Origin: Corynebacterium kefirresidentii
GTDB taxonomy: Bacteria > Actinomycetota > Actinomycetes > Mycobacteriales > Mycobacteriaceae
Direction of reading: 5' to 3'
NCBI GenBank assembly: GCA_002154655.1
Contig: NGUZ01000010.1
Span: 1-64,000, forward strand
Length of the DNA stretch: 64,000 nt
Under the pieces are notes generated by a model that did no database searches, was not told the origin of the DNA, and was given only the letters and a program-made list of their open reading frames with translations. This document shows positions 9,208 to 17,134 of this stretch, piece after piece. The position numbers and the translations under genes were made by a program. The first letter of the stretch is position 1. Every line of letters starts with the position of its first letter.

Positions 9208-9552
9208 GGCTGTGACCGGCAAGTCTCATAAGGGTTAAACCACACGCCGAGCGGACACACCTTGGGCCAGGCACGTCATTCGAGTTCACGGTCCGTCTCC
9301 GTGGAATCGGGACCGTACTCGGTGACCTGTCCCTTCTCGGTGCGGGTGGGCATGGGGGCTGTGGGCGAGCCACCACCCGGCACGTGCCCCAGCCGGTCAA
9401 GGGCCCCGAGCGCTCGGCGTCTCCAGCGCAGATCGTGGAAGGATCGAACTTGCTCAGGGACCAAGCGTCACTGCGAGACTCTTTTCGTCCCGCAACTTGA
9501 ATAGTTCAGCGGCCTTGATACCGCGGACATCCATTCGGAGTGCTGCCGAGTC
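9208..9552. other. Noncoding stretch after ctpG
   Basis: No supported gene. Short minus-strand frames exist without family resemblance. AATAGTTCAGCG at 9500-9511 differs by one base from AATAGTTCATCG at 6927-6938 in front of cmtR, so it may be a second metal-regulator site or a duplicated promoter fragment. Confidence 0.35.
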
Positions 9553-9830
9553 TCATCGACACAACCCGCGACTACTTGGGCAGTGTGTTTGACAAAGGAC
9601 CCCACCCTCATCAGCGTTGCCGAGCTCTCGCCGTTCCAGTTGCCGTAACCGACTAGATGCAGATTCTTCACCGCGATTTCGCGGCCGCGCATGAGGTGGC
9701 GGAATAGACCGAGAGCCGAACGAAAACCAGCGCACCAGATCAGATGGTCGTGGTCGTGCTCACTAAAGCTATCGAAGATGGGGGGGATGTCCCCGAGGTT
9801 CGGGCCGGAATCGCCGCCGAGAATCCGGCG
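9553..9830 (-). pseudogene. Remnant of FAD/NAD(P)-dependent oxidoreductase C-terminus
   Basis: The minus-strand translation contains DHLIWCAGFRSALG and, further on, NLHLVGYG. These resemble the C-terminal part of flavin monooxygenase-like or pyridine-nucleotide oxidoreductases, where a similar ATGFRPAL segment is followed by LVGYG and an SxxTIG-type helix. No start, FAD or NAD domain is present, so only ~80-90 residues remain. Such oxidoreductases often sit in metal or metalloid resistance islands, which fits cmtR-ctpG next door. The assignment is from motif memory and moderately uncertain. Confidence 0.45.
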
Positions 9831-10123
9831 GCGGCTGCGTCGGTGAACGAACGGACCGCGCTTCAACCTACCCCCAATAACGCGAAGCGTCATCAACGCC
9901 CAGCGTTACACGTTTAATTTGAACTCTACAGAGTGTCGGCGCAGTTTAACGTGTGCGAGATTCATTCTTGGACCCAGCCCAGTCGCTGGCGTTAACCTTG
10001 CACAAAACTACGGCGATGGTCCTGGACGGCCTTGCTGACTGAGCACCCGGCACCTCCATCACAGGCGTTCGTGCTCCCCACATCCTTCGCTCAAGCGGAC
10101 TGCTATCCCGTAAACCGATGTTG

Positions 10124-10849
10124 TCACCCTTCCAGGACGGTAGCCTTATCAACCCAGCGAGCCAATAGACTGAAAGCCGCGAGCTGCTCCAACGCGACTT
10201 GCTCCTCACCACCGTCGTGTGGAACATGCATCCCGGGATTGCGGATAGCCGCGTACAAGCCCTCTGCAAAGGCGCGGGCGCCCCGATGCAGGTTCTCAAA
10301 CGTCTTACTGCCATCATTTTCCATAAGCCGAAGGCGCGGCACATTACGCTTCGGATCATGGAGTGAAAACGCCTCGTTGAAAAGTGCTGTTTCAGATACG
10401 TCTAGGCGGTTCAGTTTCGCTTGGGTCTCTGCATTGACGCGGATGGCAGCCTGCATCACGGCTTGATGGTAGTGCCCGTGATTCCAGTAACCCTTGCCAT
10501 TTTCCCACGCCCACGGATGCAGATTGGCTGCATCTAAGTCTGGCGTGTTCTCTCCGAGCTTTTCAGCGAGTTCAGACCGACGTTCAAGCGCTGTCTTGGC
10601 CCGGGCCGCTTGACCCCTCAGCCAGCTATACTCCTTGTCCTGGACCGGGCGTCCTTGTCTCCACCCGGGAAGCACTCGGTCAAGGATCATTTCAACGACA
10701 TGGGCGAGTGCCGCAGCCTCAGTCGGCGATCCACTCATAACGGTTCCAAGGTAGGCGATGCCCGGGCCCATGTCGGGGACTACCTTCGCTGTGACTTGCA
10801 GGAACGCGTCTATCTCATTGATCGCCCACTCGGGGTCCAGCTCGGCCAT
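10124..10849 (-). CDS. TIGR02391-like protein with HEPN-type R-x4-H motif
   Basis: A 241-aa soluble helical protein starting MAELDPEW (ATG 10849; the longer frame to 11011 is rejected because it runs antisense into the VOC gene). The C-terminal third contains LYAAIRNPGMHVPHDG then FSLLARWVD, which resembles the TIGR02391/Ymh family found near phages, plasmids and restriction systems. RNPGMH (203-208) fits the R-x4-6-H signature of HEPN ribonucleases. The function is not established; an RNA-cleaving defence or toxin role is an inference. No antitoxin partner is evident nearby. It stands alone within the accessory segment. Confidence 0.65.
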   Translation of the reverse strand: MAELDPEWAINEIDAFLQVTAKVVPDMGPGIAYLGTVMSGSPTEAAALAHVVEMILDRVLPGWRQGRPVQDKEYSWLRGQAARAKTALERRSELAEKLGENTPDLDAANLHPWAWENGKGYWNHGHYHQAVMQAAIRVNAETQAKLNRLDVSETALFNEAFSLHDPKRNVPRLRLMENDGSKTFENLHRGARAFAEGLYAAIRNPGMHVPHDGGEEQVALEQLAAFSLLARWVDKATVLEG

Positions 10850-10954
10850 GCCTCCATTATGACGTATGGGGCTGACATGGCCGGAGAGAACTGGTCTGAT
10901 ACCCCCCACCAGAAACACCCCGCATTGTTGCAGGCGCGCTGACGCGCGCCCATC

Positions 10955-11314
10955 ATGGAAACCATGAGCGATCCCAACTTCACGATCCGCCAGATCACCT
11001 TCGACTGCCACGATCCCTCAAAGCTCGCCAAGTTTTGGTCCGCCGCAACCGGCTGCGAAATCGCCGCGGATTACGGCGATTTCGTGATGGTTGATTCCAC
11101 CCCGGCGCTGGGATTTCAGCGCGTTGAGGAACCGACACCTGGGAAAAACCGCATGCACGTCGACGTTGGCGGGGCGGAGCGCGAAACTCTAATAGAACGC
11201 CTCAAAGACCTAGGCGCCACCGAACTCACCACCCACGAAGCGCCGGGATTGGTGTGGACCGTCATGCAGGACCCGGAAGGCAACGAGTTCTGCGTGGGTA
11301 ACCCCGGGGCCTAG
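10955..11314 (+). CDS. Small VOC/glyoxalase-fold protein
   Basis: A 119-aa single-domain vicinal-oxygen-chelate-like protein (about 116 aa if ATG 10964 is used). FTIRQITFDCHDPSKLAKFW near the N-terminus, RMHVDVG in the middle and MQDPEGNEFCVG at the C-terminus are typical of glyoxalase-like proteins sometimes annotated as antibiotic or metalloid resistance or DUF proteins. His (in HVDVG) and Glu (in GNEF) could bind metal. Substrate unknown. It is divergent from the TIGR02391 gene and lies directly beside the broken LysE gene, at what may be an insertion junction. Confidence 0.75.
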   Translation: METMSDPNFTIRQITFDCHDPSKLAKFWSAATGCEIAADYGDFVMVDSTPALGFQRVEEPTPGKNRMHVDVGGAERETLIERLKDLGATELTTHEAPGLVWTVMQDPEGNEFCVGNPGA

Positions 11315-11359
11315 CTACACGTTGAACTTGAACTCGACTTGGTTCAAGTCATCCGTGTG

Positions 11360-11937
11360 ACCCCGCGGGCGACCCGCGCCGGGTTGATGCGTGCGTTGGG
11401 GTGTGCAGCGGCACAGAGTTTTGGGTGACAGCATCCTTGGCTGGCGCTCCGCGGTGATCACTGCACGGCCTAGTGTGTTGGGTGCGCTGCAACTCATTGG
11501 CGGGCTTTTGTCCATATGAGCGTGTCTTCGATTCGTTCCGGTTTTAAGTCCGCCGCGTACCTACCGTGGTGGCGGGCACCGAGAATTACACGGAACAGGC
11601 CATCGCGGCCGGCAGCATTAATGACTTGACTGGCTGGCTCGCCTATAAGCTCGGGGTGGTCACGAACCTATCCAATCCGAAAGCACTCGTGTTCTTCGGC
11701 GCGGTTTTCGCGCAGTTTATTCGCCCCGATATGTCGCCCACGTGGACCGTTGCGGTGGCGGTAATCCTCTTGGCGATGTCCTTGACGTGGTTTTCTACCT
11801 TTGCTCTCATTGTGCGCGCGGCATCGCGCTGGATTGCGCATCATTCCGCGGCCATCGATATCGTTTCGGGTCTTATCTTTGCGGTGCTGGGACTCGTTAT
11901 GGCGGTGGAGGGCGTCATCGAGCTCTTCGGTTAGTGC
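11360..11937 (+). pseudogene. Frameshifted, N-terminally lost LysE-family exporter
   Basis: Translations from different frames line up in order with the intact LysE gene downstream: TRAGLMRALG, FWVTASLAGA, then after a frame change SAVITARPSVLGALQLIGG, a further shift to SSIRSGFKS, and finally a 122-codon open frame from GTG 11566 with VVTNLSNPKALVFFGAVFA (compare CDLSNPKVVIFFGAIFA in the intact copy). At least two frameshifts occur and the first ~35 residues are missing. The 3' half is still open and has kept sequence quality, so decay may be recent. Confidence 0.75.
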
Positions 11938-12070
11938 AGGTGGCGGATTTCTATAAAAGAGTTGATATAGGAGCTACCTAAATCACAGAACTTACCTGTT
12001 TCGCTGCAGGTGAGAGGGCACTTATAGTGGCATGCGTTGATCCAATGGCATGCGAGTATGGAGGTGTTAG
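11938..12070 (+). promoter_or_regulatory. Upstream region of LysE gene with GCATGC repeats
   Basis: Two copies of TGGCATGCG, at 12028-12036 and 12046-12054, are spaced exactly 18 bp apart, each containing the palindrome GCATGC. They lie just before the ribosome site TATGGAGG of the LysE gene and could be operator half-sites; no regulator is adjacent. Confidence 0.35.
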
Positions 12071-12745
12071 GTGGCTATTAGCGCCCTCGTGACCCTGATG
12101 GGCGTGTGGTTCGCGGCGATGGCCTCGCCGGGCCCAGACGTAGTGCAAATCATTCGCTTAGGTGCGCGCTCTACGCGCGCAGCCGTATGGGCGGCGCTTG
12201 GTAGTACCACCGGCCTTACCATTTGGACCGTGGCCTCCTTGGCGGGGCTGTCCGCGCTGATTTCCGCGCACCCTGGGATCCTCGTGGCGCTGCAGGTTCT
12301 CGGTGGCTGTTACCTGCTGTGGATGGCCTATACCGCCATTACCGGTGGCATCAAGGAGCGTCGCGCGCCCGCAACCGTCGTGGGCACCGAAACCCGCACC
12401 CCGCAGCCGCGCGGGTTTACACCGGACGGCATTATCAAGGCGGGCACTGCCTACCGCATGGGGTTTATCTGCGATCTTTCGAACCCCAAGGTGGTCATCT
12501 TCTTTGGCGCCATCTTTGCCAATTTCATTGATCCCGGCATGGGCATCGTCGCCAATCTCATGGTGGGTGCCGTATTGATTCTGGAAAGCCTCGTGCTTTT
12601 TGTCGGCGTGGCTTTGAGTACTCGTGCGGTCTCAAAGTGGATGGCTAAGAACTCCGCCTGGGTGGATATTGTCAGCGGCGTGGTCTTCCTGCTGCTGGGT
12701 GTCATCATCCTTTTCGAGGGAGTGCGTGGTCTTATAGCCATGTAA
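12071..12745 (+). CDS. LysE/RhtB-family amino-acid exporter
   Basis: A 224-aa inner-membrane protein with the LysE N-terminal motif ASPGPDVV and about six hydrophobic segments. It probably exports an amino acid or related metabolite; the substrate cannot be read from sequence. GTG start with TATGGAGG upstream at good distance. The broken paralogue immediately upstream shows a former tandem pair. The following gene begins 9 bp after its stop but appears to have its own leaderless -10 (TAATCT) overlapping the stop codon. Confidence 0.85.
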   Translation: MAISALVTLMGVWFAAMASPGPDVVQIIRLGARSTRAAVWAALGSTTGLTIWTVASLAGLSALISAHPGILVALQVLGGCYLLWMAYTAITGGIKERRAPATVVGTETRTPQPRGFTPDGIIKAGTAYRMGFICDLSNPKVVIFFGAIFANFIDPGMGIVANLMVGAVLILESLVLFVGVALSTRAVSKWMAKNSAWVDIVSGVVFLLLGVIILFEGVRGLIAM

Positions 12746-12754
12746 TCTGGGGCC

Positions 12755-13084
12755 ATGATTTTTACCACTACCAATACCGTTGATGGCTATGAGATTACGG
12801 ACTATATCCGCATCATCGCCGGGGAAACCGTCATCGGTATTAATATGCTGAAGGATTTCGGGGCATCCATCCGCAATATCACCGGTGGGCGCTCCGCCGG
12901 GTACGAGAGCGAGGCCATCAAGGCACGCGAGGCAGCGCTCGATGAATTGTGGCGTCGCGGGCAGGAGCTCGGGGCCGATGGTGTGGTGGGCATCGCCTTC
13001 GATTATTCGCCCATGGGAACGTCGAATGACATGTTGATGGTTACGGCCACCGGCACGGCGGTGAAGCTGCGCGCCCGTGATTAA
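12755..13084 (+). CDS. YbjQ/UPF0145 family protein
   Basis: A 109-aa cytosolic protein of the YbjQ family (a homopentameric fold of unknown biochemical role, sometimes labelled heavy-metal-binding domain). Typical features are the VIGINMLKDFGASIRNITGG segment followed by YESE, and a C-terminal GADGVVGIAFDYSPMG. TAATCT at 12743-12748 lies 6 nt before ATG, suggesting leaderless transcription independent of LysE. The gene overlaps the following lipoprotein gene by 8 bp. Confidence 0.8.
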   Translation: MIFTTTNTVDGYEITDYIRIIAGETVIGINMLKDFGASIRNITGGRSAGYESEAIKAREAALDELWRRGQELGADGVVGIAFDYSPMGTSNDMLMVTATGTAVKLRARD

Positions 13085-14012
13085 AATCGGCAAGAAAACA
13101 CTGGCCCTGTGCGCTGGGTTATGCGCGGCAGCCGGACTCATGGCGGGGTGCGAGGAAGAACCGCCGCAGCCGGGCAGCGTGCCAAATGAATCGCAAGGCG
13201 CGGCCGATGGCTATATCACCACGCTGCCGGATCAGGGCACAACGGCCAATGGCCGCTACCAGATCATTAACCTACAAAATCATCGCAGTTTTGTAGTCCA
13301 CGTGCCGTTTAATGCCGACAAGCACCATCGCTTGCCCGTGGTCGTGGCTATGCACGGCTATGAAATGGATGCCGGCAATATGTTTAAAGGCACTGACTTA
13401 TCCCAGGGCGATGCCATTACCGTCTTCGTCCAGGGTGCGGGTAAGGCATGGGCACCGGCGCCGTATGCGGTAACCAGCTTGGAAGATGACCTCAAATACG
13501 TCGATGACACCATCGATTTCGTCCGCCGTCACTATCCCGCCTCTGAAACCACCTATGGCGTGGGCTTTTCCAATGGTGGTGGATTCGCCCGCGCGGTGAC
13601 GTGTAAGCGGCCGGGGTTGTTTGAGGCGGTGGCCACGGTCTCGGCGGCCAAGTATGACCGCGTGGAAAAAGACTGCGCCAGCGAGCCCACCGATTACCTG
13701 GATATCCACGGCACCGAGGACGTGCTGATGAAATATAGCGGTGGGCGCCAGCATGGTGCGCATTACCACTCGGTCAAACAATCGCTGCGCGGGATAGCGA
13801 AGGAGAATGGGTGCAATCCGTTTCCAAAGCGGCGTCGGAAAGAAGCGGTGGAGCACTTTACCTGGCGGGTATGTGATGCGCGCACCGAGCAGTACACCAT
13901 CCACGGTGGCACGCACACGTGGAACGGCGGGGCCACGGACCATTCCGGTTTGGTGAAAGCGGAGTGGACCACCGATACGGTCCTGGATTTCTTCCATATC
14001 GCCCACCCGTAG
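13077..14012 (+). CDS. LpqC-like PHB-depolymerase/esterase lipoprotein
   Basis: A 311-aa exported serine hydrolase. The N-terminus is a lipoprotein signal with lipobox LMAGC (Cys at ~25), so it should be anchored to the outer face of the membrane. The alpha/beta hydrolase core shows VVVAMHGYEMDAGN (oxyanion region), GVGFSNGGGFA with the nucleophile elbow Ser, and a late GGTHTWNGG His, matching the polyhydroxybutyrate depolymerase/feruloyl esterase group (LpqC-like). Natural substrate unknown. The GTG start overlaps ybjQ by 8 bp, suggesting translational coupling. Confidence 0.8.
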   Translation: MIKIGKKTLALCAGLCAAAGLMAGCEEEPPQPGSVPNESQGAADGYITTLPDQGTTANGRYQIINLQNHRSFVVHVPFNADKHHRLPVVVAMHGYEMDAGNMFKGTDLSQGDAITVFVQGAGKAWAPAPYAVTSLEDDLKYVDDTIDFVRRHYPASETTYGVGFSNGGGFARAVTCKRPGLFEAVATVSAAKYDRVEKDCASEPTDYLDIHGTEDVLMKYSGGRQHGAHYHSVKQSLRGIAKENGCNPFPKRRRKEAVEHFTWRVCDARTEQYTIHGGTHTWNGGATDHSGLVKAEWTTDTVLDFFHIAHP

Positions 14013-14047
14013 CGATAGCCGCGCGCGGGCTGGGTAAGCTGGGCGGC

Positions 14048-14332
14048 ATGCTAGACATTCCTATCAACGGAGACTCCATCAAATTGGGCCAGTTCATCAA
14101 GCTGGCCAGCTTGGTGGCTACCGGCGGCGAAGCCAAAGAGCTCATCGCAGAAGGCGTAGTTACGGTCAATGGCGAGCCCGAGACGCGCCGGGGTGCCATG
14201 CTCCACCCGGGCGATGAGGTGTGCATTGAGGATGCCTGCGCGCGCGTGGGCGAGCCGGACGATGACGATGATTACTTCGATGAAGCAACGGCCGACGATG
14301 ACTTCGATCCGGAAAAGTGGAGGAATATGTAG
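14048..14332 (+). CDS. S4-domain RNA-binding protein
   Basis: A 94-aa protein with one S4 RNA-binding domain of the YbcJ/YaaA type: IKLGQFIKLASLV, EAKELIAEGVVTVNGE, RRGAMLHPGDEV. The C-terminus is a very acidic tail rich in Asp. It is likely a ribosome- or rRNA-associated small protein. Start ATG 14048 is chosen because TAAGCT (14035-14040) lies exactly 7 nt upstream, the leaderless pattern common in this window; the longer frame to 13919 overlaps the lipoprotein gene. Its TAG is immediately followed by the ATG of the next gene. Confidence 0.8.
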   Translation: MLDIPINGDSIKLGQFIKLASLVATGGEAKELIAEGVVTVNGEPETRRGAMLHPGDEVCIEDACARVGEPDDDDDYFDEATADDDFDPEKWRNM

Positions 14333-15160
14333 ATGCCAGCATTCGAAGCTGAAGTGGGCATGCCCTACTGGATTGACCTGACCACCTCGGATCCGCGCAA
14401 GTCCGCGCACTTCTACGAGCAGGTGCTGGGCTGGGAGATTTCCGCCGAGTCCGCGGAGGAAAAGCCCTATCAGATGGCGCGCCTGCAGGGCCTGCCCATC
14501 GCCGGGCTTATCCCGCAGCCCGAAGAGGCACCCATGCCGGATACCTGGGTGACCTACTTCCTCTCCAAGGACATCGCGGGCGATTGCCAGCGCGCCGAGA
14601 ACCTGGGCGGACGCATCTTGGTGGCGCCACAGCAAGTGCAGCTAGGTCATATGGCCTTGCTTGCCGACGCCGCCGGCGGCATGTTCGGCCTCATTCAACC
14701 CGCCGGCCCAGAACACTTTGTGGCCGCTGGTGAGCCCGGTACCCCGGTATGGCACGAGCTCACCGCTACCTCGGGTTTCCAGCGCGCCATGGACTTTTAT
14801 GGCGAGCTATTCAACTGGGAAATCCGGGCCATGCAGTCCGAGGATGAGAACTTCATTTACGCCACGGCGGAAGAAGACGGTGCGCCGTTTGCTGGCCTGT
14901 GGAACGCCGAAGGCCAGTTCCCGCCGCAGGTGCCGAGCTTCTGGCAGACCTACTTGGGCGTGCGCAATATCGACGCCGCTGCGAAGAAGGCCGTGGAATT
15001 AGGCGGCGAGGTCATCCGCGAACCATGGGATTCGCCCTTCGGCCGCATGTGCCTTTTGGCCGATTCCACCGGTGCCACCATCACCCTCACCGAGGTTGAA
15101 GACGCCCCCGAAGAGGAGCCGACCGAATCGGATGACGTGCTGGGGCTCGACCCGCAGTAA
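14333..15160 (+). CDS. Two-domain VOC/glyoxalase-like protein
   Basis: A 275-aa cytosolic protein with two tandem vicinal-oxygen-chelate modules, each with a start like YWIDLTTSDPRKSAHFYEQVLGW or WHELTATSGFQRAMDFYGELF and a closing GGMFGLIQP or TGATITLTE segment. This architecture is common in actinobacteria and is usually annotated as a putative glyoxalase or hydroxylase; no specific reaction can be assigned. The start directly abuts the S4 gene stop. The C-terminal ~20 residues are acidic. Confidence 0.8.
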   Translation: MPAFEAEVGMPYWIDLTTSDPRKSAHFYEQVLGWEISAESAEEKPYQMARLQGLPIAGLIPQPEEAPMPDTWVTYFLSKDIAGDCQRAENLGGRILVAPQQVQLGHMALLADAAGGMFGLIQPAGPEHFVAAGEPGTPVWHELTATSGFQRAMDFYGELFNWEIRAMQSEDENFIYATAEEDGAPFAGLWNAEGQFPPQVPSFWQTYLGVRNIDAAAKKAVELGGEVIREPWDSPFGRMCLLADSTGATITLTEVEDAPEEEPTESDDVLGLDPQ

Positions 15161-15165
15161 TTGCG

Positions 15166-15471
15166 ATGAGTGAGTCGCCACTGGTCAAGCGCGTATTGGC
15201 GGTCGTTGCCGTAATCCCGCCCGGCAACGTCACCTCTTATGGTGAGGTGGCCAAGGTGGCCGGCTGCGGTGCGCGCAACGTCGGTACCGTGTTAAAGCGC
15301 CACGGCGGCGGTGCTGCATGGTGGCGCGTGGTCCGCGCCGATGGCGCCTCCCACGATCCCGCCCGCGCCGCGGAGTTCTGGGATCGCGAGGCCATCGCGC
15401 ACGCTGGCGGCCGCGTTAAAATGCACGAGCACGGAATCGACGCCCGCGAATTACAGGAGTTGATGAAGTGA
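15166..15471 (+). CDS. Alkyltransferase-like (ATL) DNA-repair protein
   Basis: A 101-aa protein matching the C-terminal DNA-binding domain of O6-alkylguanine-DNA methyltransferase: IPPGNVTSYGEVAKVAGCGARNVGTVLK, then AWWRVVRADG. The PCHRV active-site pentapeptide is replaced here by AWWRV, with Trp52 in the alkyl-acceptor Cys position. This is the hallmark of ATL proteins, which bind alkylated guanines and flag them for nucleotide excision repair rather than repairing them directly. The start lies 5 bp after the VOC stop; its TGA overlaps the GTG of the first SMR gene. Confidence 0.85.
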   Translation: MSESPLVKRVLAVVAVIPPGNVTSYGEVAKVAGCGARNVGTVLKRHGGGAAWWRVVRADGASHDPARAAEFWDREAIAHAGGRVKMHEHGIDARELQELMK

Positions 15472-15827
15472 GGGCCTGGATCATCCTTTTTCTCGCGATT
15501 GCTAGCGAAGTCGTGGGTACCATCGCGCTGAAATACGCCGTGGACCATTTCTGGATCTACGGCGTGGCGGCCCTCTGCTTCATTCTTGCCTTTGTGCTCC
15601 TGCACCGCGTGATGCAAGAAGGCGTCAACGTGGGCGTGGCCTACGGCCTCTGGGCATCCGGTGGAGTCATCTCTACCGCGCTGCTGTCCGCCGCGCTATT
15701 TGGCGAGCCGCTCGGCGCGGTAAAACTCGCCGGAATCGCGCTCATCATGGGCGGCGTATTCTGCGTAGAAATGGGAGCTAAGCCGGACAAGGACCACGAC
15801 CACACCGTGGAGGTGGCACCACAATGA
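15468..15827 (+). CDS. SMR-family multidrug exporter subunit 1
   Basis: A 119-aa four-helix small multidrug resistance protein (EmrE/YkkC/Sug-type). The membrane-embedded Glu is in IASEVVGTIALKYA, and GVNVGVAYGLWASGGV is the conserved helix 3 region. A short charged tail (KPDKDHDHTVEVAPQ) contains histidines. The GTG start overlaps the ATL stop and the stop overlaps the second SMR gene, so the two SMR proteins are made together and probably form a heterodimer. Substrate could be quaternary ammonium compounds, polyamines or guanidinium; no guanidine riboswitch is seen upstream. Confidence 0.85.
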   Translation: MRAWIILFLAIASEVVGTIALKYAVDHFWIYGVAALCFILAFVLLHRVMQEGVNVGVAYGLWASGGVISTALLSAALFGEPLGAVKLAGIALIMGGVFCVEMGAKPDKDHDHTVEVAPQ

Positions 15828-16141
15828 TCTGGTTCCTTCTTTTCCTCGCCACCGCCATCGAGGTTTCCGGCACCCTGTGCCTGCGCATGTCCGCGGTAAC
15901 CGGCCGCCGCTTCTGGGTGGTGCTCGTTGCCCTGTGTTATGTCTCTGCCTATGGATTCTTGGCGCTCGTGCTCAAGGCCGGCATGGATCTCGGCGTGGCC
16001 TACGGCATCTGGGCTGCCACCGGTGTTGCCCTGACCGCCATCGCCTCCTACCTCCTATTCAAGGAGCCATTTACCTGGCTGAAATCCCTCGGCGTGGTGC
16101 TCATTGTCGGGGGAGTGCTGCTCGTAGAAGCCGGTGCGTAG
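15824..16141 (+). CDS. SMR-family multidrug exporter subunit 2
   Basis: A 105-aa four-helix SMR protein paired with the gene before it (4-bp ATGA overlap). Family features are the charged Glu in TAIEVSGTLCLRMS and MDLGVAYGIWAATGVALTAI. It lacks the hydrophilic tail of its partner. Paired SMR genes of this kind normally work as an asymmetric heterodimer in the plasma membrane. Confidence 0.85.
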   Translation: MIWFLLFLATAIEVSGTLCLRMSAVTGRRFWVVLVALCYVSAYGFLALVLKAGMDLGVAYGIWAATGVALTAIASYLLFKEPFTWLKSLGVVLIVGGVLLVEAGA

Positions 16142-16168
16142 CGTCCATGGGGAGGCTACGATACTTTC

Positions 16169-17035
16169 ATGATGAAAAAGCTGGCGGTAGGTTCCTTGGT
16201 TACCGCACTCTCCTTCGTTACCATCCCCGCCGCCCAGGCTGTCACGCTCGACCCGCACGCTGTGCCCGCGCGCACCCAAATCACCGTCCGGCATGATTCT
16301 GGGGCCACGGTTTCTACCGCTAATTCCCATGAGTCTCGCCCCGCGCTGTCTTTGAGCAAGCTCTACTTGGGCTACTGGGTCCTCAAATACGGTGCGCCGG
16401 CTGACAAAGCTCGCGTGGAGCATATGATTCGTGTGAGCGATGACAACGTGGCTACCGACTTGGACCGCCGCTACCCGCAGGCCATCCCCAGCATCATCCA
16501 CGAGTTTGGCCTGCGCGAAACCCACTACACCGGCTACTGGGGGACAACGACCACCTCCACTGAGGATGTAGCGCGGTTTACCTCGCGTATCCAGCACGAT
16601 CCCCTTGCCGCACCCATTATGACCGGCATGGCTAATGCCGCTCCCGTGGCTGCCGATGGCTACCGGCAAGACTTTGGTACCTCCCGTATTCCGGGTGTTA
16701 CCGGAACCAAGTTTGGCTGGTCAGACAATCGCCGCATCCATACCTCGGTATCCACCGCCCCTGGATTTACCGTAGCCGCCAATACCTATGGTGATGCCGG
16801 CACCCATACAGCTGACGTCACCCGCGCCGTACATAATGCCCCAGGCGCAATCCCCGCAGCGGGCGGTTCTAGCGAAGCCATTGGAGCTCGTATCGAGCAC
16901 GATCTGCATCTGCAAGGCCCAGCGCGACAGGTTATCCGAGATGCCACCCGCACGGCAGCGAACTACGAGCGTCAGGCCTGCGCGAGTGCTAATCAAGCGC
17001 TGGCGCAGGTAACGCCGATGCGTGTGTGCAACTAG
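16169..17035 (+). CDS. Secreted class A beta-lactamase-like serine hydrolase
   Basis: A 288-aa exported protein. MMKKLAVGSLVTALSF with a cleavage site after AQA is a clear Sec signal. The mature part has a penicillin-binding/beta-lactamase-type fold signature: SLSK (S-x-x-K) in PALSLSKLYLGYW, an SDDN motif about 45 residues later and TGTKFGW in the KTG position. It could be a D,D-carboxypeptidase-like or inactive relative rather than a true beta-lactamase. TACGAT 6 nt before ATG suggests a leaderless message. A strong bidirectional hairpin follows the gene. Confidence 0.75.
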   Translation: MMKKLAVGSLVTALSFVTIPAAQAVTLDPHAVPARTQITVRHDSGATVSTANSHESRPALSLSKLYLGYWVLKYGAPADKARVEHMIRVSDDNVATDLDRRYPQAIPSIIHEFGLRETHYTGYWGTTTTSTEDVARFTSRIQHDPLAAPIMTGMANAAPVAADGYRQDFGTSRIPGVTGTKFGWSDNRRIHTSVSTAPGFTVAANTYGDAGTHTADVTRAVHNAPGAIPAAGGSSEAIGARIEHDLHLQGPARQVIRDATRTAANYERQACASANQALAQVTPMRVCN

Positions 17036-17063
17036 GATTTGCGAAGCCACAACAGATGCAAAA

Positions 17064-17115
17064 CAAGCACGTTTCGTCTCTCACGGGGTGTGAAAAGGGC
17101 GAAACGTGCTTGCTT
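17064..17115. terminator. Bidirectional terminator between convergent genes
   Basis: Perfect 13-bp arms, CAAGCACGTTTCG (17064-17076) and CGAAACGTGCTTG (17100-17112). A CTTT tract follows on the + strand and AAAA precedes the left arm, giving a T-run on the - strand, so it can end transcription of both the hydrolase (+) and the PrsW-like gene (-). Confidence 0.85.
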
Positions 17116-17134
17116 TACAGAGCGGTCGGTGGCT

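Noticed and set aside
10870..10955. Copper (CsoR-type) operator between the TIGR02391 and VOC genes
   Set aside because: ATACCCCCC is present but the matching half-site is poor, and no copper gene is near.
15400..15467. Guanidine (ykkC) riboswitch before the SMR pair
   Set aside because: The SMR gene overlaps the preceding coding sequence, leaving no leader RNA.
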